From Phycisphaerae bacterium (GTDB lineage Bacteria; Planctomycetota; Phycisphaerae; Sedimentisphaerales; Anaerohalosphaeraceae), in the NCBI GenBank assembly GCA_014859965.1, contig JACZKQ010000108.1:62001-126000 (forward strand): 64,000 nt of DNA, written 5' to 3'. Under the pieces are notes generated by a model, which worked only from the letters and a program-made list of their open reading frames with translations, was not told the origin of the DNA and ran no database searches. Shown here piece after piece: positions 43,085 through 52,691 of this stretch. Made by a program: the position numbers and the translations under genes. Each line of letters starts with the position of its first letter. The stretch's first letter is position 1.

Positions 43085-45646
43085 TCAGTCACTGACCGAG
43101 CTTTCCGATTTGTTATTCAACAAGCCGGTGGCGCTAAGTGCGCCGTCGGCTTGTATCTTTATGGTGACGGCGCCGTCGACCGGCGTATACAGCGCGCGGA
43201 CTCCTTGCGGGGGTCTGTAGGCGCTGGCGTACCGGCTCTCCCTGCAGTTGACAACAACAATGTCCGCCGCAAGTCGTTCGACGAAGTTTTCCACAAGGTT
43301 GCTCACCGAGCCATGGTGAGGCATGAAAAGCACGTCTACCTTCAGGTCAGGATTCTGAGCCAGAAGCTGTTCCTGGGCATACGTTTCGATGTCGCTGCAC
43401 AGAAGAATCCGCCGTCCGGCAAACTCGATGAGAAGCACCATAGATTTGTCATTGTCGCTCACAGCAGGATCCTGACAGACGTCGGCTGTCGGCCAAAGCA
43501 CTGTTGTTTCGACGGCCTTGCTCAATTCGACTCCGTCCTCCAGCAATTCAATTTCGCGGCCGAGGCGCTTGAGGCAGGAGTTCAGATAGCCGGCGGTTGA
43601 TACGGATGCCGCCTTATTCAGAACGGCGGCATTGGCCCGGATATGATCGACGCGGACGCTGGCGACGATCTCCGGAATACCATTGATGTGGTCTATGTCA
43701 TCGTGACTTACCACCAGATGATCAATCCGGTCGATGCCCTTATGGCGAAGAAAGGGGACCACGACGCGCCATCCACAGTTCTTATGGCTCAGCGAGCCCG
43801 CATCAAACATCGCATTTTGCCCTCCCGGAAACGCGACGAAAATCGCCTGACCATGACCCACGGCGAGTGAGGTCATCTCCAGATCGTTCCTGTGCGTCCT
43901 GAGGTGCTTAGTAACCACAAGCGGTGCAACAATTGCTGCGGCAGTGGATACGAGGAGCATTCTTCTGAAAAAAAGTTTTTCGATGCGGCTGAACCGTACA
44001 AGCAGGACGAGGGTGTAGCAGCTCACGATAAACACGCCGCTGACCTCACCGATGCGCAGCTCGGAAAGGCCCAGGCCGGCCAGGAACTTCACGGCGAAAA
44101 TGAAGGCGTCAGCAATCTGCGACAAGAGCAGCCCGATCGCCAGGGCCACTGTTGGGAAAACAAGTGTCAGGGCCATCTTGGCAAACCCCAGTACGAGGAT
44201 TGCCCACACAAGCGGAAAAACAGCGACCGTCCAGACGCTCGCCAGAGGCCCGATTGTCCCGAAATGATACAGCAGGATGCCGGAACCGCCAATCCATGCC
44301 GCCAGTCCGACAGCGAACAGATCGACCCCATGCGTAAGAAGCCCGCTCAGCCAGAAAGCACGCGTGTCCTTCAGGGGGGCATACATGCGGTCTGCGGTTT
44401 GTTCGAGGATCCAATTTGAAATCGAATGATGAAACAGGATGATCCCGAGGACCGTGGCATAGGAAAGCTGCCAGCCCGCCGTGAAAATGTCGGCCGGACG
44501 GATCATCAGGCCGACAAAGACCGCGATGGCGAGCGTATTCACTGGATTGGGCTTTCGAGTGAAAAGTATCGACAAGAAGAAGGCCCAGCAGATAACCGCC
44601 GCCCGCAGGGTCGGCGCACGCGCCGGGATAATGAGCACATACAGTGTGATCATCAGGATGCAGACAACGGCGCGCCATCGCCTCGACAGACCGGCCGCCC
44701 GCAGCAAACGCCAGCCCGTCAGGGCAAGGATTCCCAGGTGCATGCCCGAAAGGCTGATGAAGTGTGCCAGGCCGGTTTTCTGGAATGCATCCGCCGTTTG
44801 TATGTCAATGCCGCTTCTCCGGCCAAGCAGCAAAGCGGTCAGCACGGGCGCGGCATCCTGCTCGGCAAGGACTTCGTCCAAAAGCGTCCCGGACGCGTTT
44901 TCCCTGAGATGCTCCAGCGCTGTGGTCAGCGACCCGGGCGGCGCTTTGCTGAGCAACTGGAGGCCGTCGGCAGATTCCACGGCGGCGGCAACATAAATAT
45001 TCCTTCGGTGCAGGGACTGCCTGATGTCAAACTGGCCTGGATTCATCGCCTCTCCAAATCCGTCGAGCCAGCACTGGATTTGGATCACATCGCCCCGGCG
45101 GAGAACCGCGGCGTCCTCGTGGGCCTGCACGAGAACAATGCCGGAAACATCTACCCAGCGGCCTTCGGATCGAACATGGTTTGCTTTGAGATAGAAGCGG
45201 CAGCCGGACTGAGCCCAATGATAGCGACCGAATTTCCACAGGTCCGGGTCTTCACAGGAAGGGTTGGTGTGAACAGTACCCCGGACCGTTGCCAGAGCCC
45301 GGCCGTCACGGATCAGCCGGCGTATATCGTCGCCGCGCGGCTGGTAGTGGCACTTCAGGCGAACGGCCCCCAGGCAGAAGAAAACAAGGCACGCGGCGCC
45401 TGCCGCCAGATACAGACGTGTCCGGCTCTGTAACCGCAAGGAATAGGCAACAGCCCCGAATGCCAGGAGCAGGACGCCGAAGAGGACGCCCACAGGCAGC
45501 GGGCAGGTGTTTTCTGCGACGATGGCTGTGCTGAACGCCACCGCGGGCAGCAGCAGGGGACAATAGGCAAACAGCCGTCCTATCCCCGACTTGCGTTTTG
45601 CAAGGCGGGCGTCAAGAAGCTTTAACTGCCGTCTCACCGGGTCCAT
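43085..45646 (-). CDS. comEC: DNA internalization competence protein ComEC/Rec2
   Basis: An 853-residue inner-membrane channel for single-stranded DNA in transformation. It has the three expected parts: an N-terminal DUF4131 region with two helices and an OB-like fold (about 1-230), the Competence domain (LALTGWRLLRAAGL, SLSGMHLGIL and about ten helices, 240-560), and a C-terminal metallo-beta-lactamase-like domain with VVSHDDIDHINGIPEI (HxDxDH) and MPHHGS. Full length. No neighbours on the same strand. Confidence 0.95.
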   Translation of the reverse strand: MDPVRRQLKLLDARLAKRKSGIGRLFAYCPLLLPAVAFSTAIVAENTCPLPVGVLFGVLLLAFGAVAYSLRLQSRTRLYLAAGAACLVFFCLGAVRLKCHYQPRGDDIRRLIRDGRALATVRGTVHTNPSCEDPDLWKFGRYHWAQSGCRFYLKANHVRSEGRWVDVSGIVLVQAHEDAAVLRRGDVIQIQCWLDGFGEAMNPGQFDIRQSLHRRNIYVAAAVESADGLQLLSKAPPGSLTTALEHLRENASGTLLDEVLAEQDAAPVLTALLLGRRSGIDIQTADAFQKTGLAHFISLSGMHLGILALTGWRLLRAAGLSRRWRAVVCILMITLYVLIIPARAPTLRAAVICWAFFLSILFTRKPNPVNTLAIAVFVGLMIRPADIFTAGWQLSYATVLGIILFHHSISNWILEQTADRMYAPLKDTRAFWLSGLLTHGVDLFAVGLAAWIGGSGILLYHFGTIGPLASVWTVAVFPLVWAILVLGFAKMALTLVFPTVALAIGLLLSQIADAFIFAVKFLAGLGLSELRIGEVSGVFIVSCYTLVLLVRFSRIEKLFFRRMLLVSTAAAIVAPLVVTKHLRTHRNDLEMTSLAVGHGQAIFVAFPGGQNAMFDAGSLSHKNCGWRVVVPFLRHKGIDRIDHLVVSHDDIDHINGIPEIVASVRVDHIRANAAVLNKAASVSTAGYLNSCLKRLGREIELLEDGVELSKAVETTVLWPTADVCQDPAVSDNDKSMVLLIEFAGRRILLCSDIETYAQEQLLAQNPDLKVDVLFMPHHGSVSNLVENFVERLAADIVVVNCRESRYASAYRPPQGVRALYTPVDGAVTIKIQADGALSATGLLNNKSESSVSD

Positions 45647-45911
45647 GACGCGCCTTTCTTGTCCTGCACAGGCTCCAGCAGACGTGCGGGCTCACTGCCC
45701 GGCACCTGTTCATGGCTATTTTATAGCTTCAAGGGCATTTTGTAAAGAAAGCCGTGTGACAGGACAGCATTTCTTGTGCTTTCATCCCAAATTACCATCG
45801 CCGGCGGCGTGTTTAATGGACATTGGAAAAAACATGTTGCGCGTCTGCCCGTCGATTCGTTTATAATATGGTAGCAAGAAACCGAATGAACATCGAATTA
45901 CAGGAGCGGTT
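45647..45911 (+). promoter_or_regulatory. Upstream region of the ECF sigma gene
   Basis: Contains TATAAT at 45862-45867 with a TTGCGC 19 nt upstream (45837-45842), a borderline promoter. No gene is seen in the gap. No obvious ECF-type autoregulatory motif was identified. Confidence 0.4.
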
Positions 45912-46442
45912 TTGTATAAGCGTCAGAGACTTCTGGAACTGCTTGAGGAATCGGGGGCGAGTCTCCATGTGCTGTTCGTGCGGCTGACTCTGCGCGAGGA
46001 CGTGGCGGAGGAACTGATGCAGGAATTGTTTATCAAGCTGAGTCGGTCGCGGCGGTTCGAACGAGTGGAGAACTGCCGTTATTATGCTCGAAAGGCCGCC
46101 ATCAATCTGGCGTTCGACTGGCGGCGCAGGCAGAGGCATCTGACTGTACCGCTGGAGGCGGTGACGGAGAGGGTCGGTTCTGAAGAAAACCCGGCCGACG
46201 ACTTGATTCGCCGCGAAGAGTTGGAAGAGGTTTTGAATGCCGTTGAGCGATTGGGCAGGCCCGGCAGGGACGTGGTCGTCATGCGGTACATCGAGCAGCG
46301 TTCCTACGACGACATTGCCCAGCGGTTCGGCATGACGGCCCACCACATCCGGGCCGTGTGCCATCGGGCCAGAGAAAGGCTCAAGACCCTGCTCAGTCGA
46401 AGCAGCGCGGCCCAATCGGAAAGGGGGTTCGACGATGTCTGA
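45912..46442 (+). CDS. ECF-type RNA polymerase sigma factor
   Basis: A 176-residue sigma factor. Region 2 is DVAEELMQELFIKLSR and the YYARKAAINLAFDWRRR stretch (-10 recognition); region 4 is VVMRYIEQRSYDDIAQRFGMTAHHIRAVCHRARERLK (given here as two helices of a helix-turn-helix). The start is a TTG with GGAG upstream. It overlaps the next gene by 8 bp, the classic arrangement with a membrane regulator. Confidence 0.92.
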   Translation: MYKRQRLLELLEESGASLHVLFVRLTLREDVAEELMQELFIKLSRSRRFERVENCRYYARKAAINLAFDWRRRQRHLTVPLEAVTERVGSEENPADDLIRREELEEVLNAVERLGRPGRDVVVMRYIEQRSYDDIAQRFGMTAHHIRAVCHRARERLKTLLSRSSAAQSERGFDDV

Positions 46443-49101
46443 GTATAACGAGCGAAGGCTGTTGCGCCGACTGCACGCGATTTCACAAATTCAGCCTGCC
46501 CCGGAATCGACCGACAGAGCCATCCGCAACGTGCGTGCGTCGGTGGAGCAACTGGAAGATACGTCACCCTCCGGCAGAAGCCGCGGGCACCGCCTGCTGA
46601 CGCCTCGCCGCTGGTGTATCGCGGCGGCTGCCGTAGTGCTTGCGGCAGTGATCGTCGCCGGCGCTCTTCTGTGGAACGGTTCCGGCAAAGGCCCCCAGGA
46701 TGTTGTCAAGCAAAGTTCGACCGCGGACCCTGTCGCGCTGCCCAGGGAGGAACAGAAGGAAACCGAACCTGCGGAGAGTCCGACGCAGCCATCGCCCATC
46801 AAGCAGGAACTGAAGCACATCTTCGCGCTGGCCGAAGCCGGTGATCTCGGCGGATTGCTGAAGACGCTGGAGCAAGGCAGTTTCGCCGGCAAACTTGTCG
46901 CCGCCAGCTACCTGGCGGACCTGGGCGATGAACGTGCAATCAGGCCGCTGGAACAGCTCAGTGCAGAATGGTACGGCGATACTGACGCCAATCCCTTCGC
47001 CGCGGCGGTGGCGCAGATCAAGAGACGGCTCAGTCAAAGCGATGACGAAGGCAGAACGCCGCCGCTTGAACCGAATGTGGAGGCCGGCAGTGAAAACATG
47101 GGTATCGCCGATTCTCCAGAGGCCGCAAAGACGGGCACGACGCCGTCAACAGGTCTTTTCGAGAAAATTGTGCAGGTCCACTGCATCCAGGAAAAGCGAC
47201 TGCCGGACGGAAGCTTGACAAAGGGCGAAATATGGATAAGACTTCCTGACTGCATCCGGGAAGACGATCCCGAGACGGGCAGGATAATCATCGATAACGG
47301 TGCCCAGAGGCTCACTCTCGACACGTCTGAGAAACAGGCTCAACTTTCTGAATCCTATAAGCACGTTGAGCCGCTCCGTGATCACTGGCTCTTGGGACAG
47401 ATTGAGGAGATACGCGGCAGCAAAGAACAGAACGATTTTGTGCTCACAAAAATTGAGGACGAGAGCACGGAAAGCGTATGGGTGTTCACCGTTGAGATGA
47501 CGGGGCACGTCTCGGCCGAGGGCAAGGTCTGGATCCAGACGGCTGGAATGCTGCCGGTCAAGTTGGAGGCTCAGTTGGCTGGCGACCCGAATTCCCAGGA
47601 TGCACAGTCAGCGAGGATTACGTTTGACTACCGACCGATTTCAGACAAGGTATTCGCCCTGACTATCCCCAATGATTACACGGAACTGGCGCCAAAACAG
47701 GCGGGCGCCTTTGGCGGGCATGTCGTGGACGTATCAGGAAATCCCGTCGCCGGAGCGGTCGTGAGCGTAAAGTCATACGGTCTGCCGGACGCCAGGCCGC
47801 TCACTGCCACGGCAAACGAGCAGGGCGTCTTCTCCGTTAGGATGCCCGCAAATCTGAGCACTCTGTCGTCGCCCGTCGTCATTTGGGCGACTTTGCCGAA
47901 CCAGCCGGACTTCGTGGGGTGGACGTTGCTGCGGAGCGAACTTGACGAAGAGCAGCATGAACTCGGCGGAGCAATTCCCGGCGATCCGGGGATCATTCAT
48001 GTGTCGCCCGACTACAAGGTTACGCGGGCCGAGGAAACCGTCTGGACGACGGGCTGGTGTATGGGCGCGTCAGATATCATCCTGGTGATGCAACAGGCGG
48101 CGCGGATAGTGGGGCAGGCCACCGATCCGACGGGCGGTGGCATTGCAGGTGCGGGGATCGATGTGCAGTTCGAACTCTCCGGGAAAACGGGTGCGCACGC
48201 CTATTCTTTTCACGATTTCTGGTCCACTAAAACGCTGACCGATGAGAACGGTTTCTATCGCGCCGGTTATCTCCCGCGGCTTTGGAAACAGTGCCGCTGG
48301 CGCGTCGGCATCGCTGCGGAAGGTTTCGTGGGACAGTCGGAAGTGTTGACGAGCGAGGGTTCGCTTGATGTTATGACGGCCAATTTTCAATTGCACAGGG
48401 CCGCAGTGACTGTGCGCGGCGTCCTGAAGGACAATTACGGCACCCCGCTGCCCGGCCGTGCGATCTTTGCCACTGTGAACGGCAAACAGTATCACGCCTG
48501 CTCTACCAAATCAGATGCTGTCGGCAAATTCGAACTAACGGGGTGTCCCGACGCTCCAGGTCTGGGATTGTTTGCAGAACTTTCGCACAATCCGCATGCG
48601 CCGGGTCCCGCCCGGGACAGTTTTGAGCATTATCCCGATCTGGCGGTTGGCGTGCCGTACGAACTCAGACGGACGGAATACGAGGTGGAGATGGTTGCGA
48701 CCCTTCCGGAACTGACGATTGAAGTGGACGTGGTTGATTCCACAGGCCATCCGCTGTCGTGGTATCCTGTGGAGATCCGAGCCGAGAGGCCTGTATCGAC
48801 CCAGTGGAAAGTGGATCGCGGGTTCTACGCCATTGCTGACGAGGCCGGCTTCTGCCGGTTAGTCAAGGTTCCGAACGTGCCCGGTTTGCGAGTCGTCCTG
48901 TCCGGGCAGTACTACACCTCATCCTACCAGCACTTGGCCCAGCCGCAGCGCGAGGCAATCGAAGAGTGCATGAAGTTGTACCGCAATAAGTACAAATGGA
49001 CGGAGGTCCCGGTCGAGATCGAGCCCGGCCGAAAGGAGTATTACATCCGCGCGACGGTGTTGACGAACGAAGAATCGCAGCAGGGGGTGTTTCCCCGTTG
49101 A
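46435..49101 (+). CDS. Large single-pass membrane partner of the ECF sigma factor with carboxypeptidase-regulatory-like domains
   Basis: An 888-residue protein. Residues 1-55 are cytoplasmic (NERRLLRRLHAISQIQPAPE), followed by one transmembrane helix (about 60-80). Outside come a short HEAT-like segment (LVAASYLADLGDERAIRPLE), a LolA-like domain (IWIRLPDCIREDDPETGRI to PNDYTEL) and several carboxypeptidase regulatory-like beta domains (GHVVDVSGNPVAGAVVSVKS, GQATDPTGGGIAGAGIDVQF, GVLKDNYGTPLPGRAIFATV). It probably senses an envelope condition and controls the sigma factor. No ZAS-type zinc motif is seen in the cytoplasmic part, so anti-sigma activity is inference from gene order. Confidence 0.75.
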   Translation: MSEYNERRLLRRLHAISQIQPAPESTDRAIRNVRASVEQLEDTSPSGRSRGHRLLTPRRWCIAAAAVVLAAVIVAGALLWNGSGKGPQDVVKQSSTADPVALPREEQKETEPAESPTQPSPIKQELKHIFALAEAGDLGGLLKTLEQGSFAGKLVAASYLADLGDERAIRPLEQLSAEWYGDTDANPFAAAVAQIKRRLSQSDDEGRTPPLEPNVEAGSENMGIADSPEAAKTGTTPSTGLFEKIVQVHCIQEKRLPDGSLTKGEIWIRLPDCIREDDPETGRIIIDNGAQRLTLDTSEKQAQLSESYKHVEPLRDHWLLGQIEEIRGSKEQNDFVLTKIEDESTESVWVFTVEMTGHVSAEGKVWIQTAGMLPVKLEAQLAGDPNSQDAQSARITFDYRPISDKVFALTIPNDYTELAPKQAGAFGGHVVDVSGNPVAGAVVSVKSYGLPDARPLTATANEQGVFSVRMPANLSTLSSPVVIWATLPNQPDFVGWTLLRSELDEEQHELGGAIPGDPGIIHVSPDYKVTRAEETVWTTGWCMGASDIILVMQQAARIVGQATDPTGGGIAGAGIDVQFELSGKTGAHAYSFHDFWSTKTLTDENGFYRAGYLPRLWKQCRWRVGIAAEGFVGQSEVLTSEGSLDVMTANFQLHRAAVTVRGVLKDNYGTPLPGRAIFATVNGKQYHACSTKSDAVGKFELTGCPDAPGLGLFAELSHNPHAPGPARDSFEHYPDLAVGVPYELRRTEYEVEMVATLPELTIEVDVVDSTGHPLSWYPVEIRAERPVSTQWKVDRGFYAIADEAGFCRLVKVPNVPGLRVVLSGQYYTSSYQHLAQPQREAIEECMKLYRNKYKWTEVPVEIEPGRKEYYIRATVLTNEESQQGVFPR

Positions 49102-49123
49102 GATGTGCAATGTGGCGGCGGAG

Positions 49124-49762
49124 TTACTCGGGTTTCTGTGCGATGAGCTTGCCCGCACGCTCCTGCCACGCCGCGGCGCCGTGCTGCACGAAGTAATCGA
49201 ACGACTCGTCCTTCACCATTTCGCCCAATATCGCCTTGCGGTCCGCGGAATTCTCTACGGTCGCGATGATCTGCTTGCGGGCGATGTCAAGCGCCTCGAC
49301 AAACTGTCCGTGCTGCTCGGTGAACATCTCCTCTAACTTCTGCCGCAGGTGGCCCGCATAGGCCGGGCACTTGCCCTCGGTGCCGATGGCGATCTGAAGC
49401 GAGCCGCGATCGACAACCGCGGGCACATAGAAGTCGCATAGTTCCGGCACGTCGACCACATTGCAGAGAACCTCGAGCTGCTGGCAATCCTTGTAGATTT
49501 GATTGTTCAGAACGGTGTCGTTGGTGGCGGCAATGGCGAGCACGGCCTCGGCGAGATAGTCTTTGGAGTAGCTGCTGAGGATTAACTCAATATTCTCTGC
49601 ATTGCAGGCCTCCTGAAATGTTGTCGTCGCGTGTTCGGCGACAACAACGACCCGGGCCCCGGCCGCGTTGAGCGAAAGGACCTTGCGGGCAGCCACTGCG
49701 CCGGCCCCGATGACAACGGCACGCCGATTAGTCAAATCAAGATATATAGGATATTTTGCCAT
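49124..49762 (-). CDS. Precorrin-2 dehydrogenase / sirohydrochlorin ferrochelatase (siroheme synthesis)
   Basis: A 212-residue protein of the CysG N-terminal/Met8p type. RAVVIGAGAVAARKVLSL is the NAD-binding motif, AIAATNDTVLN and VVDVPELCDFYVPAVVDRGS, then IGTEGKCPAYAGHLRQ are family blocks. It oxidises precorrin-2 to sirohydrochlorin and may insert iron. The length covers the dehydrogenase and dimerisation domains; no uroporphyrinogen methyltransferase domain is fused. Convergent with the sigma-partner gene. Confidence 0.92.
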   Translation of the reverse strand: MAKYPIYLDLTNRRAVVIGAGAVAARKVLSLNAAGARVVVVAEHATTTFQEACNAENIELILSSYSKDYLAEAVLAIAATNDTVLNNQIYKDCQQLEVLCNVVDVPELCDFYVPAVVDRGSLQIAIGTEGKCPAYAGHLRQKLEEMFTEQHGQFVEALDIARKQIIATVENSADRKAILGEMVKDESFDYFVQHGAAAWQERAGKLIAQKPE

Positions 49763-49996
49763 GCCTCGTTTATACCAACCTCCGCGAAGTATGCAAGAAG
49801 TAAAATCCTCACCGCCAGGCCCGCCAATGGCATCGGCAGTTTAACAACGGCGATTGAGGTCAATCCAGAGTCGCCCGAAACAATGCCATCCGGTTTTTTC
49901 CACTTGTCCGGTCGATGTTTTTGACTCGCGAAGAAACCTGCAAACCTGTAGAATAACCCGTCTTTGTTTTTTGAAAGCAGCAAGGTGAGTAAAACT

Positions 49997-50530
49997 GTGC
50001 AATTACAGACGCCGCTGACTGATTCGGCGGTACGGGCCCTGAGGGCCGGGGACGAGGTCGCGATCAGCGGCACGGTCTATGCCGCCCGTGATATGGCCCA
50101 CCAGCGATTATGCGCATTGCTGGACCGACGCGAGCCTCTTCCGCTTGATCTGCACGGTGCGGTGATCTACTTTGTCGGCCCTACGCCCGCCGCGCCGGGT
50201 CGGGCAATCGGATCTGCCGGGCCGACGACGTCTTCCCGAATGGATGCGTTCAGTCCGAAACTCCTGGCCGCGGGGCTCAAAGGGATGATCGGCAAGGGGT
50301 ACCGAAACGAAATGGTCCGGGAAGCACTCAGGACCTATGGCGCCGTCCACCTGGCGGCGATTGGAGGGGCAGGTGCGCTCTTGAGCAAACATATCGTCGC
50401 CTCGGAGGTCGTCGCCTATGAAGACCTCGGCGCCGAAGCGATTCGGCGGCTTGTGCTGAAGGATTTCCCGGCGGTTGTGGCTTATGATGTTTATGGCAAT
50501 AGTATATATGAAATGAGGTCTGCTGAATGA
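49997..50530 (+). CDS. Class I fumarate hydratase/tartrate dehydratase beta subunit, without an adjacent alpha subunit
   Basis: A 177-residue protein matching the C-terminal (swivelling) domain of iron-sulfur fumarases: LQTPLTDSAVRALRAGDEV, ISGTVYAARDMAHQRL, VGPTPAAPGRAIGSAGPTTS and RMDAF, with GKG in MIGKGYRNEMV. The alpha subunit holds the 4Fe-4S cluster and is normally encoded next door, but the upstream neighbour here is an opposite-strand siroheme gene. The GTG at 49997 has AAGGTGA 7 nt upstream; GTG at 49985 is possible. The stop overlaps the GTPase start by ATGA. Confidence 0.88.
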   Translation: MQLQTPLTDSAVRALRAGDEVAISGTVYAARDMAHQRLCALLDRREPLPLDLHGAVIYFVGPTPAAPGRAIGSAGPTTSSRMDAFSPKLLAAGLKGMIGKGYRNEMVREALRTYGAVHLAAIGGAGALLSKHIVASEVVAYEDLGAEAIRRLVLKDFPAVVAYDVYGNSIYEMRSAE

Positions 50531-51573
50531 AAGTTGCAATTACGGGATCGATGCAGTCGGGCAAGAGCACGCTCGTGTCCGCCATAAGCGGCAGGCCTAT
50601 GCCGCCGCCCGGCTCGGTCGCTATAGAAGAGGTCGTCGCGCCTGTGCCGGATGAACGTCTGGATTGGCTGACGGAAATCTATCAGCCCAAGAAGACCGTT
50701 CACGCGACGATTGACTGTGTCGACCTGCCGGGATTGTCATTCGCCGATGAGCACACGCGGGCGGCCGCCAGACGCCTCTTCAACCAGATACGAACAGTCG
50801 ACATGTTTGTTATCGTAGTCCGCGCGTTCGATGAAGAAGCGGATTTTGCCCGTTCCTTGTCAGATATCAAGACGGAGTTCCTGCTGTCCGATCTGGAACT
50901 CGTTACTACGCGGATCGAGCGCCTCCAGAAGCAGGTAAACAAGCCCACGAGCGCACAGGGCCATGATAAGGCGGAATTGGCCATCCAGCTCAAGTTGCAG
51001 GAAGCCCTGGAAGCCGAAAAGCCCGTCAGTGCCGCGATTAAAGATGAGACGGAGCTGGAACTGATCAAGTCGCTGGGCTTTCTCACGCTCAAGCCCGTCA
51101 TGGTGGTTGTGAATGTCGCGGAGGACCGCTGCGGCGAGAATATCGACCTCAGCAGTATCGTGGGCCCGGACGTGGAGGTCATCACGCTGTGTGCAAGCCT
51201 CGAAAGCGAGCTGGCTCAACTGGATACCGCCAGCCGCAAGGAGTTCATGGCTGATATGGGAATCACGGAACCGGCCGCGAAGCGCTTTGTGCAGAGTTGC
51301 TACAGGACCCTTGGCTTGATTAGCTTCCTGACCGTGGGCAAGGACGAGGTGCGGGCCTGGCCGATACGCAAGGGCACAACCGCGCACGATGCGGCCGGCA
51401 AGGTGCACAGTGATATCAAAAGAGGTTTCATTCGAGCGGAAACCATTGCGTACGCGGACATGCAGGAACTGGGCGACGAGAAGAGCTGCAAGGCCGCCGG
51501 CAAGGTGCGGCTCGAAGGCAAATCATATGTCGTTCAGGACGGCGATATCATAAACTTTCGCTTCAACGTGTAG
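50527..51573 (+). CDS. YchF/OLA1-like GTPase/ATPase with TGS (DUF933) domain
   Basis: A 348-residue P-loop protein. G1 is GSMQSGKST in place of the usual GLPNVGKST, G3 is DCVDLPGLS, and the nucleotide-base motif is VVNVAED, i.e. NxxE as in YchF rather than NKxD. The C-terminal TGS/DUF933 part includes FLTVGKDEVRAWPIRKGTTA and KSYVVQDGDIINFRFNV. YchF proteins bind ribosomes and hydrolyse ATP. The divergence of G1 and the coupling to a fumarase subunit suggest a specialised paralogue, not the housekeeping copy (inference). Confidence 0.88.
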   Translation: MKVAITGSMQSGKSTLVSAISGRPMPPPGSVAIEEVVAPVPDERLDWLTEIYQPKKTVHATIDCVDLPGLSFADEHTRAAARRLFNQIRTVDMFVIVVRAFDEEADFARSLSDIKTEFLLSDLELVTTRIERLQKQVNKPTSAQGHDKAELAIQLKLQEALEAEKPVSAAIKDETELELIKSLGFLTLKPVMVVVNVAEDRCGENIDLSSIVGPDVEVITLCASLESELAQLDTASRKEFMADMGITEPAAKRFVQSCYRTLGLISFLTVGKDEVRAWPIRKGTTAHDAAGKVHSDIKRGFIRAETIAYADMQELGDEKSCKAAGKVRLEGKSYVVQDGDIINFRFNV

Positions 51574-51651
51574 ATGGGTAGATTGGGTATGTGCAGGGCA
51601 GGGCATGCCTTGCTCCTGCGGCTTTTCTTAAAAATATTCGGGAGTCTGAAT

Positions 51652-52686
51652 GTGAAGGCGTATGCTTTGACGGGTATCCGGCAGATGGAATTGCATGAGA
51701 TCGACAACCCTGTGGTCAAGCACGACAAGGATGTTCTGCTAAAGATCGAAATGGTCGGGGTTTGCGGCAGCGACGTCCATTATTATGAAACCGGCAGGAT
51801 TGGTTCACAAGTTGTCGAATACCCCTATATTGTCGGACACGAGTGTGCGGCCACCGTCGTGGAGGTGGGCAGGGCGGTCACCCATGTCAAGCCTGGCGAC
51901 CCGGTGGTCGTTGATCCCGCGGCATGGTGTGACACGTGTGACCAGTGCCGCATGGGACGAGAGAATACCTGCCGCAATCTCAGCTTTCTGGGGACCCCGG
52001 GACAAGGGCCGGGATGCCTCAGCGAGTACATTCTCATGCCCGAAAAGAGTTGCTTTCCGACGCACGACGCCATTACGCTCGAACAGGCGGTTCTCTGCGA
52101 GCCCTTTGCCATCGGTGTCTACGCGGTCAAGCGATCCCCGATCGCCCGGGGTGCAAAAATCGCGATTCTGGGCAGCGGCCCGATAGGCCTGAGTTGTCTG
52201 ACTGCGGCAAGGGCCGAAGGCGTGGATAAGATCTACATCACCGACCGAATCGCCGCACGTCTGGCGGTTGCCGCCGCCGCAGGCGCTGCCTGGACAGGCA
52301 ACCCCGATACGGAGGATATCGTGGAGACGATTGCTTCGAAGGAACCTTCAGGCATCGATATCGTCTACGAGTGCGCCGGCCAGCAGGAGGCCCTCAACCA
52401 GGGGATCGACTTGCTCCGGCCGGGCGGCGTCTTGATGATCGTGGGTATTCCACGGGCCGAACAGGTCTCCTTCAGTATTGACAAGATTCGTCGCAAAGAG
52501 ATCACAATCATCAATGTCCGGCGACAGAATCAGTGTACTCAACTTGCGATAGATCTCTTGGCCACCCGTAAAGCCTGCGTAGACTTCATGGTCACGCATC
52601 GTTTTGCTTTTGACCACTCCCGGGAGGCGTTTGACCTCGTTGCCGATTACCGCGACGGGGTTGTCAAAGCCTTGATCAAGGTCTAA
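51652..52686 (+). CDS. Zinc-dependent medium-chain dehydrogenase (sorbitol/L-iditol dehydrogenase-like)
   Basis: A 344-residue NAD(P)-dependent alcohol dehydrogenase. VGVCGSDVHYYE and GHECAATVVEVG hold the catalytic zinc ligands. The structural zinc site is CDTCDQCRMGRENTC. The Rossmann motif is ILGSGPIGLSCL. GSDVHYYE is characteristic of sorbitol/xylitol dehydrogenases. The GTG at 51652 (VKAYALTGIRQ) has GGGAG upstream; an extension to 51574 adds an unlikely hydrophobic N-terminus. Lies 5 bp before cinA on the same strand. Confidence 0.92.
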   Translation: MKAYALTGIRQMELHEIDNPVVKHDKDVLLKIEMVGVCGSDVHYYETGRIGSQVVEYPYIVGHECAATVVEVGRAVTHVKPGDPVVVDPAAWCDTCDQCRMGRENTCRNLSFLGTPGQGPGCLSEYILMPEKSCFPTHDAITLEQAVLCEPFAIGVYAVKRSPIARGAKIAILGSGPIGLSCLTAARAEGVDKIYITDRIAARLAVAAAAGAAWTGNPDTEDIVETIASKEPSGIDIVYECAGQQEALNQGIDLLRPGGVLMIVGIPRAEQVSFSIDKIRRKEITIINVRRQNQCTQLAIDLLATRKACVDFMVTHRFAFDHSREAFDLVADYRDGVVKALIKV

Positions 52687-52691
52687 ACAGC

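Noticed and set aside
44426-45433. 335-codon plus-strand frame inside comEC
   Set aside because: Charged low-complexity antisense shadow with no motif; ComEC is complete on the other strand.
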